DNA of 14,487 nt from DASTYU01 sp035764655 (GCA_035764655.1 DASTYU010000208.1:1-14487); one strand, 5' to 3'; positions 1 to 7,493 are shown, counted from the stretch's first letter. The notes: a model not told the origin generated them from the sequence alone. Program-made: numbers and translations.

Positions 1-514
1 CGGCATCGCCCAAGAACGCGAACGCGATCTGCTCGAGGGGCTTCCTCGAGTGCTCGCGCATCGTCAGGATGTCCGCGAGGATCTGGGTCGGGTGGAACTC
101 GTCGGTCAGGCCGTTCCAGACGGGGACACCGGCATTGGCGGCGAGGACCTCGACGATGTCCTGGTCGAACCCGCGGTATTCGATCCCGTCATAGAGGCGG
201 CCGAGGACCCGAGCCGTGTCCTTGATCGTCTCCTTGTGACCCATCTGCGACGACACGGGGTCGAGGTAGGTCACATGGGCGCCTTGGTCGTAGGCGGCCA
301 CCTCGAACGAACAGCGCGTCCGCGTCGAGGTCTTCTCGAAGATCAGGCAGATTTCCTTCGTGCGGAGGTGCTGCGTCTCGGTGCCGTTCTTCTTGGCAGC
401 CTTGAGCGAGGCCGCGAGGTCGAGCAGGTAGCGGATCTCGTCAGGCGTGTAGTCGAGTTCCTTCAGGAAGTTCCGTCCGTGGAGGTCGATCCCGGCCGGC
501 ACCGTGGTGGTCAT
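1..514 (-). CDS. arcB: Ornithine carbamoyltransferase, partial (C-terminus beyond left edge)
   Basis: The enzyme interconverts citrulline plus phosphate with ornithine plus carbamoyl phosphate in the cytoplasm. Only the first 171 residues lie in the window; the reading frame is open to the left edge. Visible family motifs are the carbamoyl-phosphate-binding STRTR at residues 63-67, the SSQMGHKETIKDTARVLGR stretch from about residue 88, YDGIEYRG, and HPTQ at about 141-144. These are hallmarks of ornithine, not aspartate, transcarbamylases. The ATG at 514 is preceded by AAGGGAG at good spacing. It lies 34 bp downstream of the arginine deiminase stop on the same strand, so the two are almost certainly co-transcribed. 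That context argues for the catabolic ArcB role rather than the biosynthetic ArgF role, although sequence alone cannot separate them. A carbamate kinase gene would be expected further left. Confidence 0.93.
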   Translation of the reverse strand, partial: MTTTVPAGIDLHGRNFLKELDYTPDEIRYLLDLAASLKAAKKNGTETQHLRTKEICLIFEKTSTRTRCSFEVAAYDQGAHVTYLDPVSSQMGHKETIKDTARVLGRLYDGIEYRGFDQDIVEVLAANAGVPVWNGLTDEFHPTQILADILTMREHSRKPLEQIAFAFLGDA

Positions 515-548
515 CGTGGTCTCCCTTGTGCAGTGATGGCGCGGCCGG

Positions 549-1853
549 TCAGACCGGATCGCGAAGGAGCGGACAGGTCATGCAATGGCCGCCACCGCGG
601 CCGCGACCCAGCTCCGAGCCGTCGAGACTGATGACCTCGACGCCGTTCTTGCGGAGCAGGGCGTTCGTGTGTTCGTTGCGCTCGTAGCCGACGACCACGC
701 CTGGCTCCAGGGCCACGACGTTGTTGCCGTCGTCCCATTGCTCGCGCTCGGCCTGCCAGGTGTCGCCGCCGGTGCCGATGACGCGAAGCTGCGTGAGCCC
801 GAGTGCGTCCTTGATGGCGTCGAGGAACGAGCTCTCCTTCGTGACGTCGAGCTCGCCTTCGCGGTCCGCCGGGCGGACGGAATAGGCCGTGATCGATTCG
901 ACGACCTTTGGGAACATCGTCACCGCATCGCGGTCGAGGAACGTGAACACCGTGTCGAGGTGCATGTGTGCCCGATCGCGGGTCATGCCCGCGGCGATCA
1001 CGCGGTTGGCCGCGCCCTTGCGGAACAGCGCCAAAGCGATCTTCTCGATCATCTGGGCTGTCGTCCGCTCGCTCATCCCGATGGCCACCGCACCATTGCC
1101 GATCGGCATGATGTCGCCGCCCTCGGAGCTCACGCGCCCGAACGACTCGCCCTCGTTCTCGCGGGAGTACCAGAACTCGAAGCCGGCGTCCCGGAACGAT
1201 GGGTGGAAGCGGTAGATCGCCTCGACGTTGAGGGCCTCGAGCCGGCGGGCCGGCCAGTACATCGGGTTCACGACCACGCCGCCGTAGATCCACGCTGACG
1301 GGTCGCGGGTGAAATAGCTGTTGGGCAGCGGGCGCAGGACGAAGTCGTCGGGCTCCGAGGCGGACACCACGAGCGAACCCTTGGCGATCGCCCCGCTGCC
1401 GACTTTCCCATCACCCTTGCCCCTGAGCAGTTCGCCGGCCTCACGAACGGTCAGCCCGCCGATGAGATGGTCGGCGAGCGTGACTGGCGCGACCTCGTTC
1501 AGGTAGGCGCGCACCTCGTCCGACATACCCGCGCCAACGGTGAACGGCGTCACGGCCCGGTCCAGCACCCAGCTCCGCGCATGACCGTCGGCCAGCGTCT
1601 CGGCCAGCAGGTCCTCGAGGTAGAGCACCTCGACTCCGCGATCGCGAAGGAGGTCGGCGAAGGCGTCGTGTTGTTGCCGCGCGCGACGCACCCACAGGAC
1701 GTCGTCGAACAGGAGGTCGTCGTGGTTGGTGGGTGTGAGCCGCTTCAGCTCCAGGTCGGGCCGGTGGATCATGACGCGGCGCAGCTTGCCCACCTCGGAG
1801 TGCACCCCGAACCCGGTCTGCGCCTCGACGCTTCCGTCGAGAATCGCTGTCAT
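549..1853 (-). CDS. arcA: Arginine deiminase
   Basis: Hydrolyses L-arginine to L-citrulline and ammonia, the first step of the arginine deiminase pathway (ATP yield and acid tolerance). It has 434 residues, slightly longer than the usual 400-420. The guanidino-modifying-enzyme catalytic set is intact: FTRD at 181-184 (Asp184), EGGD at 244-247 (Glu244), HLD at 298-300 (His298, Asp300), and the nucleophile Cys424 in GGGHCMTCP near the C-terminus. These line up with the known Asp/Glu/His/Cys tetrad of Pseudomonas ADI with a constant offset of about 18-20. The frame stays open upstream to 2132, but the ATG at 1853 has AAAGGA about ten bases before it. The protein from there begins with the family-typical VHSEVGKLRRVMIHRP, so the longer version is rejected. 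It is first in the operon with ornithine carbamoyltransferase and divergent from an amino-acid permease. Confidence 0.96.
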   Translation of the reverse strand: MTAILDGSVEAQTGFGVHSEVGKLRRVMIHRPDLELKRLTPTNHDDLLFDDVLWVRRARQQHDAFADLLRDRGVEVLYLEDLLAETLADGHARSWVLDRAVTPFTVGAGMSDEVRAYLNEVAPVTLADHLIGGLTVREAGELLRGKGDGKVGSGAIAKGSLVVSASEPDDFVLRPLPNSYFTRDPSAWIYGGVVVNPMYWPARRLEALNVEAIYRFHPSFRDAGFEFWYSRENEGESFGRVSSEGGDIMPIGNGAVAIGMSERTTAQMIEKIALALFRKGAANRVIAAGMTRDRAHMHLDTVFTFLDRDAVTMFPKVVESITAYSVRPADREGELDVTKESSFLDAIKDALGLTQLRVIGTGGDTWQAEREQWDDGNNVVALEPGVVVGYERNEHTNALLRKNGVEVISLDGSELGRGRGGGHCMTCPLLRDPV

Positions 1854-1886
1854 GGGAAACGTCCTTTCATCGCCGGCGACCGCGCC

Positions 1887-1914
1887 GCGGCTCGCCGACC
1901 TCGCAACGAGCCGC
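1887..1914. repeat. Perfect 8-bp inverted repeat in the arcA leader
   Basis: GCGGCTCG at 1887-1894 and its exact reverse complement CGAGCCGC at 1907-1914 flank a 12-base loop. It lies 34-61 bases upstream of the arcA start codon, where it could form an RNA hairpin in the arcA leader or serve as a protein-binding dyad. No U-tract follows, so it is not a classical terminator. In DNA this GC-rich, chance occurrence is possible. Confidence 0.4.
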
Positions 1915-1940
1915 CCCCCTGTGGAACGGCGTCGCCCACT

Positions 1941-1957
1941 GCCGCGCCACGCGCGGC
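1941..1957. repeat. GC hairpin with 3-base loop in arcA/permease spacer
   Basis: GCCGCGC (1941-1947), CAC loop, GCGCGGC (1951-1957): a perfect 7-bp stem. It lies near the middle of the divergent spacer and is not followed by T residues on either strand. It could be a dyad operator or a transcript hairpin. Confidence 0.4.
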
Positions 1958-2041
1958 GGTAGCGGCTGGCGCGCTCATCACACCTCCGGCCGATCGGGGT
2001 GTCGTCATCCACTTCGGACGAACCGTCCCCCGTTCGGGGTG

Positions 2042-3379
2042 ATGACGAACCCGGGCGTTCCGCGCAGCCTGCGCGGCGTGACGGAGCCGGCCGGCGCGGC
2101 ACGCCCGCGCATCTCGACGTTCCAGGCCGCATTCATCGGCGTAGCCTCGATGGTCGGCGCCGGCATCTTCTCCCTCCTGGGCTCGGCCGGCGAAGTCGCG
2201 GGCTCGGCGGTCTGGCTCTCGTTCGTCCTGGCCGGGATCATCGCCGGGCTCCAGGGCTACTCGTTCGCCCGGCTCGGCGCGCGCTACCCGTCTGTGGGCG
2301 GGCTGCTCGAATACCTCAACCAGGGCTACGGCCCCGGCCACGTCGCCACCGTGACCGCGTGGCTCACGTTCATGGCCAACGTCCTGATCACGGCAATGGT
2401 CGCAATCTCGTTCGGCAGTTACGCCAGCTCGGCCCTGGGGGCGGAGGGACCGGCGGTCGTGAAGACCGCCGCCATCGCGCTGGTCGTGGTCATGACCGCG
2501 CTCAACGCAGCCGGGTCGCAGGTCGTGGCACGCGTGCAGAGCGTGATCGTGTTCGTGGTCGTCGGGATCCTCGGGCTCTTCGCCGTGGTGACGATCGCGA
2601 ACATGGATCCGCAACTGCTGGCGCCGTCCGGCTATCCGGCCATCCGCGACGTCGTCTCCAGCATCGCGCTGACCTTCTTCGCGTTCCTCGGCTTCGGCGT
2701 CGTGACCTTCACCGCGCGCGATCTGGCCGACCCGGCGCGGCAGCTGCCGCGAGCGATGTCGATCGCCATCGGCCTGGCGACGCTCGTCTACGTCGCCGTC
2801 GCGCTCGGCGTCTTCGGGACGCTGACCGTCGACGAGGTGATCGAAGCGGGTCCGACCGCGATCGCCGTCGCCGCTCAGCCGGTGCTTGGCCAGCTCGGGT
2901 TCTGGCTTATTACCGTCACCGCCTTGTTCGCGACGGCGGGTGCCACGAACGCCGGCCTGTTTCCGGCGACCGGCGTCACCGAGCACCTGTCCGCGACCGG
3001 CCAGTTCCCACCGTTCATGGCGGCGCGCATCGCCGGGCGGGTCAACGTCGGCCTGCTGGCCTCGGCGCTGCTCGTGATCGGGCTGGTCATACCGTTCGAC
3101 CTGTCGGCAATCGCCTCGATCGGCAGCGCGGTCGCGCTGCTGATCTTCTCCTTGATCTCCATCGGCCACCTCCGGATCCGGTCGGACACGGGGGCCAACC
3201 TGGGCCTGCTGCTGGCCGCGGTCGGCTCGACGCTGGTCGTGTTCGTCGTCTTCGTGGTGACCACCCTGATCCAGGAGCCGGCGTCGGTCGTGACGCTGCT
3301 GGGAATCCTCGGGATCAGCGTCGGGCTGGACTACGCGTGGAGCCGCCAACGCCACGGGCCCGCTCAGGCGAGCGCCTAG
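2042..3379 (+). CDS. APC-superfamily amino-acid permease
   Basis: This integral membrane transporter of 445 residues shows about 12 hydrophobic segments. The signature lies in the first helix, GVASMVGAGIFSLLG at about residues 33-47, the broken-helix substrate site of APC transporters, followed by the LQGYSFARLGARYPSVGG loop after helix 2. The ATNAGLFPATG segment in the middle and a short basic C-terminus are also typical. Start is ATG 2042, or GTG 2039 directly before it. The only ribosome-binding signal is the G-rich CGGGG immediately upstream, which can pair with CCCC at 2028-2031. It is divergent from arginine deiminase, so an arginine/ornithine exchanger or arginine importer is a reasonable inference, but substrate cannot be read from sequence. 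Its stop lies 15 bp from the stop of the convergent zinc-ribbon gene. Confidence 0.88.
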   Translation: MTNPGVPRSLRGVTEPAGAARPRISTFQAAFIGVASMVGAGIFSLLGSAGEVAGSAVWLSFVLAGIIAGLQGYSFARLGARYPSVGGLLEYLNQGYGPGHVATVTAWLTFMANVLITAMVAISFGSYASSALGAEGPAVVKTAAIALVVVMTALNAAGSQVVARVQSVIVFVVVGILGLFAVVTIANMDPQLLAPSGYPAIRDVVSSIALTFFAFLGFGVVTFTARDLADPARQLPRAMSIAIGLATLVYVAVALGVFGTLTVDEVIEAGPTAIAVAAQPVLGQLGFWLITVTALFATAGATNAGLFPATGVTEHLSATGQFPPFMAARIAGRVNVGLLASALLVIGLVIPFDLSAIASIGSAVALLIFSLISIGHLRIRSDTGANLGLLLAAVGSTLVVFVVFVVTTLIQEPASVVTLLGILGISVGLDYAWSRQRHGPAQASA

Positions 3380-3394
3380 CCAGCGGGCACGCGA

Positions 3395-3895
3395 TCAGCC
3401 CTCCAGGAGCCGGCGCTTCGCGCTGGCGAACTCGTCGTCGGTGAGGATGCCGTCCGCGTGCAGCCGGCCCAGGTCGTCCAACTGCTCAGCTAGGGACGGC
3501 TCGGGCCGTGCCGTCGCCGGTGGCGGGATCGTCTCCGTCGCACGCAGGTCCGGCGCGCCGGCCGGCACGACCCCGAGGCTTGCCCAGAATCGTTGCGCCG
3601 TGGCACGGTACGCGTCCTGCGCGAGCGCGCCGCGGCGGAATGACGCCGTCGCTGCGCGCATGCTTGCAAGGGCGGCGTGCTGCTGTGGCCCGATGTGGAT
3701 CCCATGGCGGCAGATGGGGCACGCGAGGTATTCGTTCGTGCCGTAGTTGGCCATCGGCACGAAGTAGAGGCTGACGTGCTTCTGCGAGCGGATGTGGTGC
3801 AGGAACACCTGGTTGCCGCAGTTGGGGCAGGTCGTCGGGGCGATCTCGCCGAGGTCCTTCGCCTCGCCGCCGCCCCAGCCGAAGACGATGACCAT
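3395..3895 (-). CDS. Zinc-ribbon and SHOCT-domain protein
   Basis: A 166-residue soluble protein with two visible parts. The N-terminus (about 1-68) is a zinc ribbon with two CxxC knuckles, Cys23/Cys26 and Cys59/Cys62, separated by a YFVPMANYGT-type segment. It resembles small zinc-ribbon proteins that begin with an IVFGWG motif. After a linker rich in Ala and Pro, residues about 133-166 form a SHOCT motif (LxxLxxLHADGILTDDEFxxxKxxLL), a short helical oligomerisation tail. It is the last gene of a three-gene minus-strand operon: its ATG overlaps the AI-2E gene stop by one base (TGATG), so translation is probably coupled. A structural or regulatory accessory role beside the membrane proteins is inference; no enzyme motif is visible. 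Confidence 0.82.
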   Translation of the reverse strand: MVIVFGWGGGEAKDLGEIAPTTCPNCGNQVFLHHIRSQKHVSLYFVPMANYGTNEYLACPICRHGIHIGPQQHAALASMRAATASFRRGALAQDAYRATAQRFWASLGVVPAGAPDLRATETIPPPATARPEPSLAEQLDDLGRLHADGILTDDEFASAKRRLLEG

Positions 3896-4968
3896 CAGGA
3901 CTCCTGGACGCGTGCAGCCGTTGTGGAGGATTCCGTCGGCTCGCGCGACAGCAGCTCCGCCAGCCAGCGGGTGCGCGTGTTATGGCGCAGGACAAGAACG
4001 ATCAACACCGTGATCGGCATCGACAGCAGCGCCCCGATCGGCCCCATCAGCCACACCCAGAAGAAGAACATCAGGAACACGAGCCACGTCGACAGCGACA
4101 GGGCGCGGCCGGTCAGGGTCGGTTCCAGGACGTTCTCGGCGAGGAGATTGAGGAGCGTCCCGCCAATCACCACGATCGCCGCCGGCAGCAGCCCGGATTC
4201 GGCGAGGGCAAGGATTGTGGGCGGCACCAGTGCGAGGATGAGGCCAAGGTAGGGCACGAAGCTCAGCACGAACGCTCCAACCGCCCACAGCAGGGCATGA
4301 TCGACGCCCACCAGTGCCATCAGGAGCAGCAGGCCCGCGGCCGTCACCGCGTTGACCCGGATGCGGACCGTGAAGTACGTGATCGCGGCGGCGCCCAGCG
4401 CGGGCGCCTCGCGGAACACCGGATTGGCACTTCCGAGGCCGCCGGCCACGAGGCGGGACAGGCGTGGCGCGTCGAGCAGCAACAGCGCCGCGATCACCAG
4501 CGCCACCAGCAGGCTGCCCCCGAGATCGATGGCGAATTCGATCACGGACCGGAGGATGCCCATCAGGACTTCCGGGGGCAGGACGTCGCGCAGGGGCGCA
4601 AGCTCGCCGGTGCCGCTGTACCGGGCCTCGAGCGCGTCAGAGTACCCGGCCAGGGAGTCCGTGAGCGTCCGAACGGACACCAGCCCGAGGACCACAATCC
4701 CGCAGACGATCATGGCCAGGACGGTCACGGTCACCGCCAGCGCGACCGCGGGCGACTGGCCACGCGCCGCGAGCCACGAAAACAGCGGAGCGGAGAGTGC
4801 CGCGAGGAACAAGCCGAGTCCGAGCGGGCCGAGCACCGGCGACAGCCAGCCGATGAGCACGAGCAGGAGTCCCACCAGCACCGCCGTGACGAGGGTCGCG
4901 AAGAGATCGCTGGAACCCGTGATCCAGTCCGGGACGAGGGACCGCGGACCGCCCGCAGGCGCGGTCAC
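3895..4968 (-). CDS. AI-2E/PerM-family transporter
   Basis: A polytopic membrane protein of 357 residues, close to the family norm of about 350. Hydrophobic helices sit at the N-terminus, a more polar region with the PPEVLMGIL segment follows (about residues 120-140), and then the conserved C-terminal helices. The family signature is ENVLEPTLTGRALSLSTW, then MGPIGALLSMPI. Family members have been linked to autoinducer-2 export, Na+/H+ antiport or general efflux, so substrate is open. The chosen start is GTG 4968, whose GTGA overlaps the TGA of the upstream flippase-like gene. A longer frame to 5331 would run across the neighbour and is rejected. The gene also overlaps the zinc-ribbon gene at its 3' end, placing it in the middle of a coupled three-gene unit. 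Confidence 0.87.
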   Translation of the reverse strand: MTAPAGGPRSLVPDWITGSSDLFATLVTAVLVGLLLVLIGWLSPVLGPLGLGLFLAALSAPLFSWLAARGQSPAVALAVTVTVLAMIVCGIVVLGLVSVRTLTDSLAGYSDALEARYSGTGELAPLRDVLPPEVLMGILRSVIEFAIDLGGSLLVALVIAALLLLDAPRLSRLVAGGLGSANPVFREAPALGAAAITYFTVRIRVNAVTAAGLLLLMALVGVDHALLWAVGAFVLSFVPYLGLILALVPPTILALAESGLLPAAIVVIGGTLLNLLAENVLEPTLTGRALSLSTWLVFLMFFFWVWLMGPIGALLSMPITVLIVLVLRHNTRTRWLAELLSREPTESSTTAARVQES

Positions 4969-6137
4969 GATGGCACCGCCACGGGCGCCGCGTCGTCCCG
5001 CGCGTACATCCGCAGTTCCGCGGTGGTTGGCAGCATCGGCTTTCCATGTCGAGCGACCTTCAGCAAAGCCCATGCGATCGGGATCGGCAGGAACCATTGG
5101 TACAGGCGGAACAGGAACACGCCCGCGGTGATCGTCGATTCGTACGACGACCCCGCGATCGCCGACAGTCCGGCGATGTACAGCAGCTCGGGCACGCCTG
5201 CCCCGCCCGGGGAGATCGGGACGATCGTGATGACGCTGACCGCCGCGTAGACCGCGAAGATGTCGGCGACCGCCAGCACGCGGTCGTCGACGCCGACGAT
5301 GCGCAGGGCCGCGATGAGCATCACGCACCATGTGATCTGCACGAGCAGCGCCGCGAGCAGGCCGGCGCGCCCACGCTCGCGGACAACATCACCAACCTGG
5401 TCCCGGAAGCGATGGATGGCATTGTCGAGATCGGGCTGTTCCGATCTGCCCAACCGGGCCAGGGCCCATGACGCCGCCTGCTGGCCGGTGCGGCCGAGCC
5501 AGTCGGCGGCACGGTCGGAGCGAACGATGGCGAGCATGAGGCCCGTGGCGACGATCAGCACGATCGTGCTGATGACGATGAGCACGACGGCTGCCCCGCT
5601 CGCGCCACCCATGCTTCCCGATACGGCGATGACGACGACGGCCATGAGCGGTGTCGCAAGACGGGCGAGCTGGTTGATGACACCGTAGAGGCCGATGCCC
5701 GAGGTGGCCGCCTTGATGGGCACGCCCCAGCCGCGGACGACCACCCACAGGATGGCCATGTTCCAGGGGCCCAGCGGGATGCTCGCCCCGATGCCTCCGA
5801 GAGTCAGCCAGGACGCCATTCCCTGCGCGACGGACAGTCCAGGGATCAGGGTCACGAACGGCAAACCCGAGATCAGCCAGGCGATTACGGCGAGCCCGGT
5901 CATCAGCGCCACCTGGGTGAGCGTGAGGTCGCGGAACGCGTCGACCACGTCACCGTAATCGACGAACTGGGGGAGAATCAGGACGAAGACGACGAACAGG
6001 ACGCCAAGGACGAAGGCCGAGCGAAGGATCGCCGCCCGGCGACTTGGCACGGCCTGCGCCGGACCGGACGTGGGCAGGTCGTTGTCCTCTGTCCCGGGTC
6101 GCGCATCGAGGGCCTTCGCATCCGTGGCCGAGTCCAT
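4965..6137 (-). CDS. UPF0104 / lysylphosphatidylglycerol synthase TM-region family protein
   Basis: An integral membrane protein of 390 residues with a polar, acidic N-terminal tail of about 34 residues and then many hydrophobic segments. The family motif PISPGGAGVPELL is present near residues 305-313, and the SIPLGPWNMA segment earlier matches the conserved polar helix of this family. The family corresponds to the flippase half of MprF, without the aminoacyl-transferase half. Stand-alone members are often assigned, with little direct evidence, to lipid or polyisoprenoid-linked substrate flipping. I chose ATG 6137 because GAGGG lies eight bases upstream. ATG 6152 and the frame opening at 6209 have no ribosome-binding site. 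It is the first gene of the coupled operon with the AI-2E permease and zinc-ribbon protein. Confidence 0.85.
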   Translation of the reverse strand: MDSATDAKALDARPGTEDNDLPTSGPAQAVPSRRAAILRSAFVLGVLFVVFVLILPQFVDYGDVVDAFRDLTLTQVALMTGLAVIAWLISGLPFVTLIPGLSVAQGMASWLTLGGIGASIPLGPWNMAILWVVVRGWGVPIKAATSGIGLYGVINQLARLATPLMAVVVIAVSGSMGGASGAAVVLIVISTIVLIVATGLMLAIVRSDRAADWLGRTGQQAASWALARLGRSEQPDLDNAIHRFRDQVGDVVRERGRAGLLAALLVQITWCVMLIAALRIVGVDDRVLAVADIFAVYAAVSVITIVPISPGGAGVPELLYIAGLSAIAGSSYESTITAGVFLFRLYQWFLPIPIAWALLKVARHGKPMLPTTAELRMYARDDAAPVAVPS

Positions 6138-6213
6138 TTGCGCCGCCCTCATCACGCCCGCCGCCGCACTGGCGCCGCCGATGTCACAGTAGTCGCTTCC
6201 GCGCCCCACTCGC

Positions 6214-6219
6214 TAGGCT
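6214..6219 (+). promoter_or_regulatory. Possible -10 element for the 141-aa gene
   Basis: TAGGCT lies 40 bases upstream of the GTG start at 6259 in the 121-bp divergent spacer (6138-6258). No good -35 hexamer is seen at the usual distance, so this is weak. Nothing else clear is visible in the spacer for either direction. Confidence 0.22.
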
Positions 6220-6258
6220 GGACGACCCCAGGCGATGATCCAGCAGGAGGATGTGCAC

Positions 6259-6684
6259 GTGGCCACCAGGCAGGACTTCACCGACGAGGAATGGGCCGCG
6301 CTTCAGAAGGGCCTCATGGGCAGCGGGATGCTCGTGTCCGTCAGTGACCGTGACCTTACGGACACGTTCGGCGAGGCAGGAGCTCTCGGTAAGTACCTTG
6401 CCGGGCAGCAGGTCGCGGCCACGAGCGAGCTCATCCGCGAGTTGGCGAAGACGCGCGGGACGGGCTTCGGGCTGACGGCAAGCCCGGACCAGGTTCGCAA
6501 CGAGACCCTGGCCGCCCTGGCAACGGCAGTCCCGGCAATCCGGGCCAAGGCTCCCGAGGACGTCGCCGCGTACCGCGATCTGGTGCTCGGACTGGCCCAC
6601 GCCGTGGCGGGCGCGAAGGGCGGCGAGGTCGAGGTGGAGCGGGAGACGATCGCGGCGATCGAGGATGCGCTCCGCGACATCTGA
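6259..6684 (+). CDS. Uncharacterised 141-residue protein
   Basis: A soluble, mostly helical, Ala/Glu-rich protein beginning (V)ATRQDFTDEEWAALQKG. The start is set by a perfect AGGAGG at 6245-6250, eight bases before GTG 6259; the upstream ATG at 6235 has no such site. The pattern FTxEEWxxLxxG near the N-terminus, followed by a VRNETLAALATAVPAIRAKAPEDVAAYRD-like stretch split around residue 90-110, is something I recall from unannotated small proteins in actinobacteria and Chloroflexota. The overall helical plan recalls TerB-like proteins, but I see no metal-binding residues that would support that. No signal peptide or membrane segment is visible. It is transcribed divergently from the flippase operon and convergently with the META lipoprotein. 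Function unknown. Confidence 0.8.
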   Translation: MATRQDFTDEEWAALQKGLMGSGMLVSVSDRDLTDTFGEAGALGKYLAGQQVAATSELIRELAKTRGTGFGLTASPDQVRNETLAALATAVPAIRAKAPEDVAAYRDLVLGLAHAVAGAKGGEVEVERETIAAIEDALRDI

Positions 6685-6696
6685 GTCCGCGACGAC

Positions 6697-6713
6697 GGCC
6701 GCGTCAGGCGGCC
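6697..6713. terminator. Possible bidirectional terminator hairpin
   Basis: GGCCGC (6697-6702), loop GTCAG, GCGGCC (6708-6713) is a perfect 6-bp stem between two convergent genes, overlapping the stop codon of the META lipoprotein. There is no T-run on either side, so it would be a non-canonical or Rho-assisted terminator at most. Confidence 0.35.
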
Positions 6714-7129
6714 TGGAACGTCAGCGTGCCGTCGTCCGCCAGCGTGAGCGTGAGTTGGTCGCTGGTCGTCGTGAAGGTCGCCGCTTGGGCGAGTGCCTGG
6801 ACGTAGGCATCGCCAAGGGATCCCTCTGGGCACGCGGCGAGCGTCGAGGGTCCGGGCACGATCGAGATCTGGGCGTTCCCCGTGATCGTGTAGGAGCCGG
6901 CGACCTGGTTGCAGTCGGCCTTGGCGGCGAACGTCCCGTCGTCGTTGAAGGTGATCGTGTAGTTCTCGCGAGCATCCTCCGGTACGGGCGCAGCCCTTTG
7001 CGGCGTGTTCGTCGTGAGGGAGATCAGGTGCCAAGTCGGCCCGGTGATGTCCCCACCGGACTCGCTGGCGCAGCCCACCAAGGTCGAGACGGACGCGATC
7101 AGCAGGCCCGCGATGACGAGGATGCGCAT
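6704..7129 (-). CDS. META-domain lipoprotein (HslJ-like)
   Basis: A 141-residue secreted lipoprotein. It has a short basic start (MRIL), a hydrophobic core and a lipobox LVGC with the lipidated Cys at residue 20, so it is expected on the outer face of the membrane. The rest is one META domain: GPTWHLISL, then the NYTITFNDDGTFAAKADCNQVAG-type core (split around the DGTF turn), SYTI, and a second Cys in the LAACP segment. The DCN and ACP cysteines are the pair usually conserved in META proteins. Family members (HslJ, YbaY-like) are associated with heat or stress responses, but the molecular role is unknown. ATG 7129 has a G-rich GGGGTGG upstream; the frame extension to 7207 lacks a signal peptide start and is rejected. 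It converges on the 141-aa gene. Confidence 0.83.
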   Translation of the reverse strand: MRILVIAGLLIASVSTLVGCASESGGDITGPTWHLISLTTNTPQRAAPVPEDARENYTITFNDDGTFAAKADCNQVAGSYTITGNAQISIVPGPSTLAACPEGSLGDAYVQALAQAATFTTTSDQLTLTLADDGTLTFQAA

Positions 7130-7247
7130 GACGTTCCACCCCAAGTAGTGGAGGCATGGTCTGGGTGCCTCGGAACCCATGTCACCAGCGCGAACCGTAA
7201 ACGGCATCGCACCATGTGGGTGAGACGCCGTGGCAGACGGAGATGCG

Positions 7248-7493
7248 CTACTGCTGGTAGCGCTCCACGATCTCGGGCGGCCGGAGCTCCGCGTCGTCCG
7301 GGTCCTGGCCGAACTCCCGCCGCGCCTGGCGCTGGCGGAGCAGGTCGTAGCACTGGTCGAGCTCCACGCCGATGGCGTCGAGCCGCTCCTGGTCGGCGGT
7401 CCCGATGCCGCCGCCCTCCCCGGCGCGCTGCCACAGCAGCTCTTCCTCGTGGGCCAGGCGGTTGATCCGGTCGACGATGGGTTCGTCCGTCAC
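7248..7493 (-). CDS. DUF2630 family protein
   Basis: A small 81-residue soluble protein matching DUF2630 over its full length: an N-terminal helix IVDRINRLAHEEELLW, a short linker, then DAIGVELDQCYDLLRQRQAR, and the C-terminal REFGQDPDDAELRPPEIVERYQQ split by acidic residues. The family is common in actinobacteria and Chloroflexota, with no established function. The start is GTG 7493, preceded by AGGAG with six bases of spacing. Only 38 bp separate it from the 3' end of the upstream tRNA-Pro on the same strand, so it may rely on transcription continuing from the tRNA promoter. Downstream, 118 bp (7130-7247) separate it from the META lipoprotein start; this gap shows no clear promoter or terminator. 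Confidence 0.88.
   Translation of the reverse strand: MTDEPIVDRINRLAHEEELLWQRAGEGGGIGTADQERLDAIGVELDQCYDLLRQRQARREFGQDPDDAELRPPEIVERYQQ

Larger units (their letters stand above)
1854..2041. promoter_or_regulatory. Divergent intergenic region between arcA and the permease
   Basis: This 188-bp spacer must hold the promoters for both divergent units. I see no convincing sigma-70-type -35/-10 pair on either strand. It does contain two perfect GC-rich dyads (annotated separately), an 11-base near-direct repeat CG(A/T)TCGGGGTG at 1991 and 2031, and a short dyad CGTCATC (2003-2009)/GATGACG (2041-2047) reaching into the permease start. The placement suits shared regulation of arginine catabolism and transport, but no known operator (for example an ArgR box) is recognisable. 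Confidence 0.5.

Noticed and set aside
1854..2132. N-terminal extension of arginine deiminase
   Set aside because: The extra 93 residues are Arg/Ser-rich and unlike the family, have no ribosome-binding site and would overlap the start of the divergent permease. ATG 1853 has AAAGGA.
1850..3355. 501-residue minus-strand frame
   Set aside because: Antisense to the APC permease, with Asp/Arg/Gln-rich low-complexity content. The permease frame has clear helices and family motifs.
1999..3444. 481-residue plus-strand frame overlapping the permease
   Set aside because: Out-of-frame reading of the permease gene giving Arg/Gly-rich sequence; no family features.
3982..5250. 422-residue plus-strand frame
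   Set aside because: Antisense to the AI-2E gene; Gln/Arg/His-rich sequence without structure, and no ribosome-binding site.
4969..5331. N-terminal extension of the AI-2E protein
   Set aside because: It would overlap the flippase-like gene by over 350 bases with unrelated sequence. GTG 4968 in a GTGA overlap gives a normal family length.
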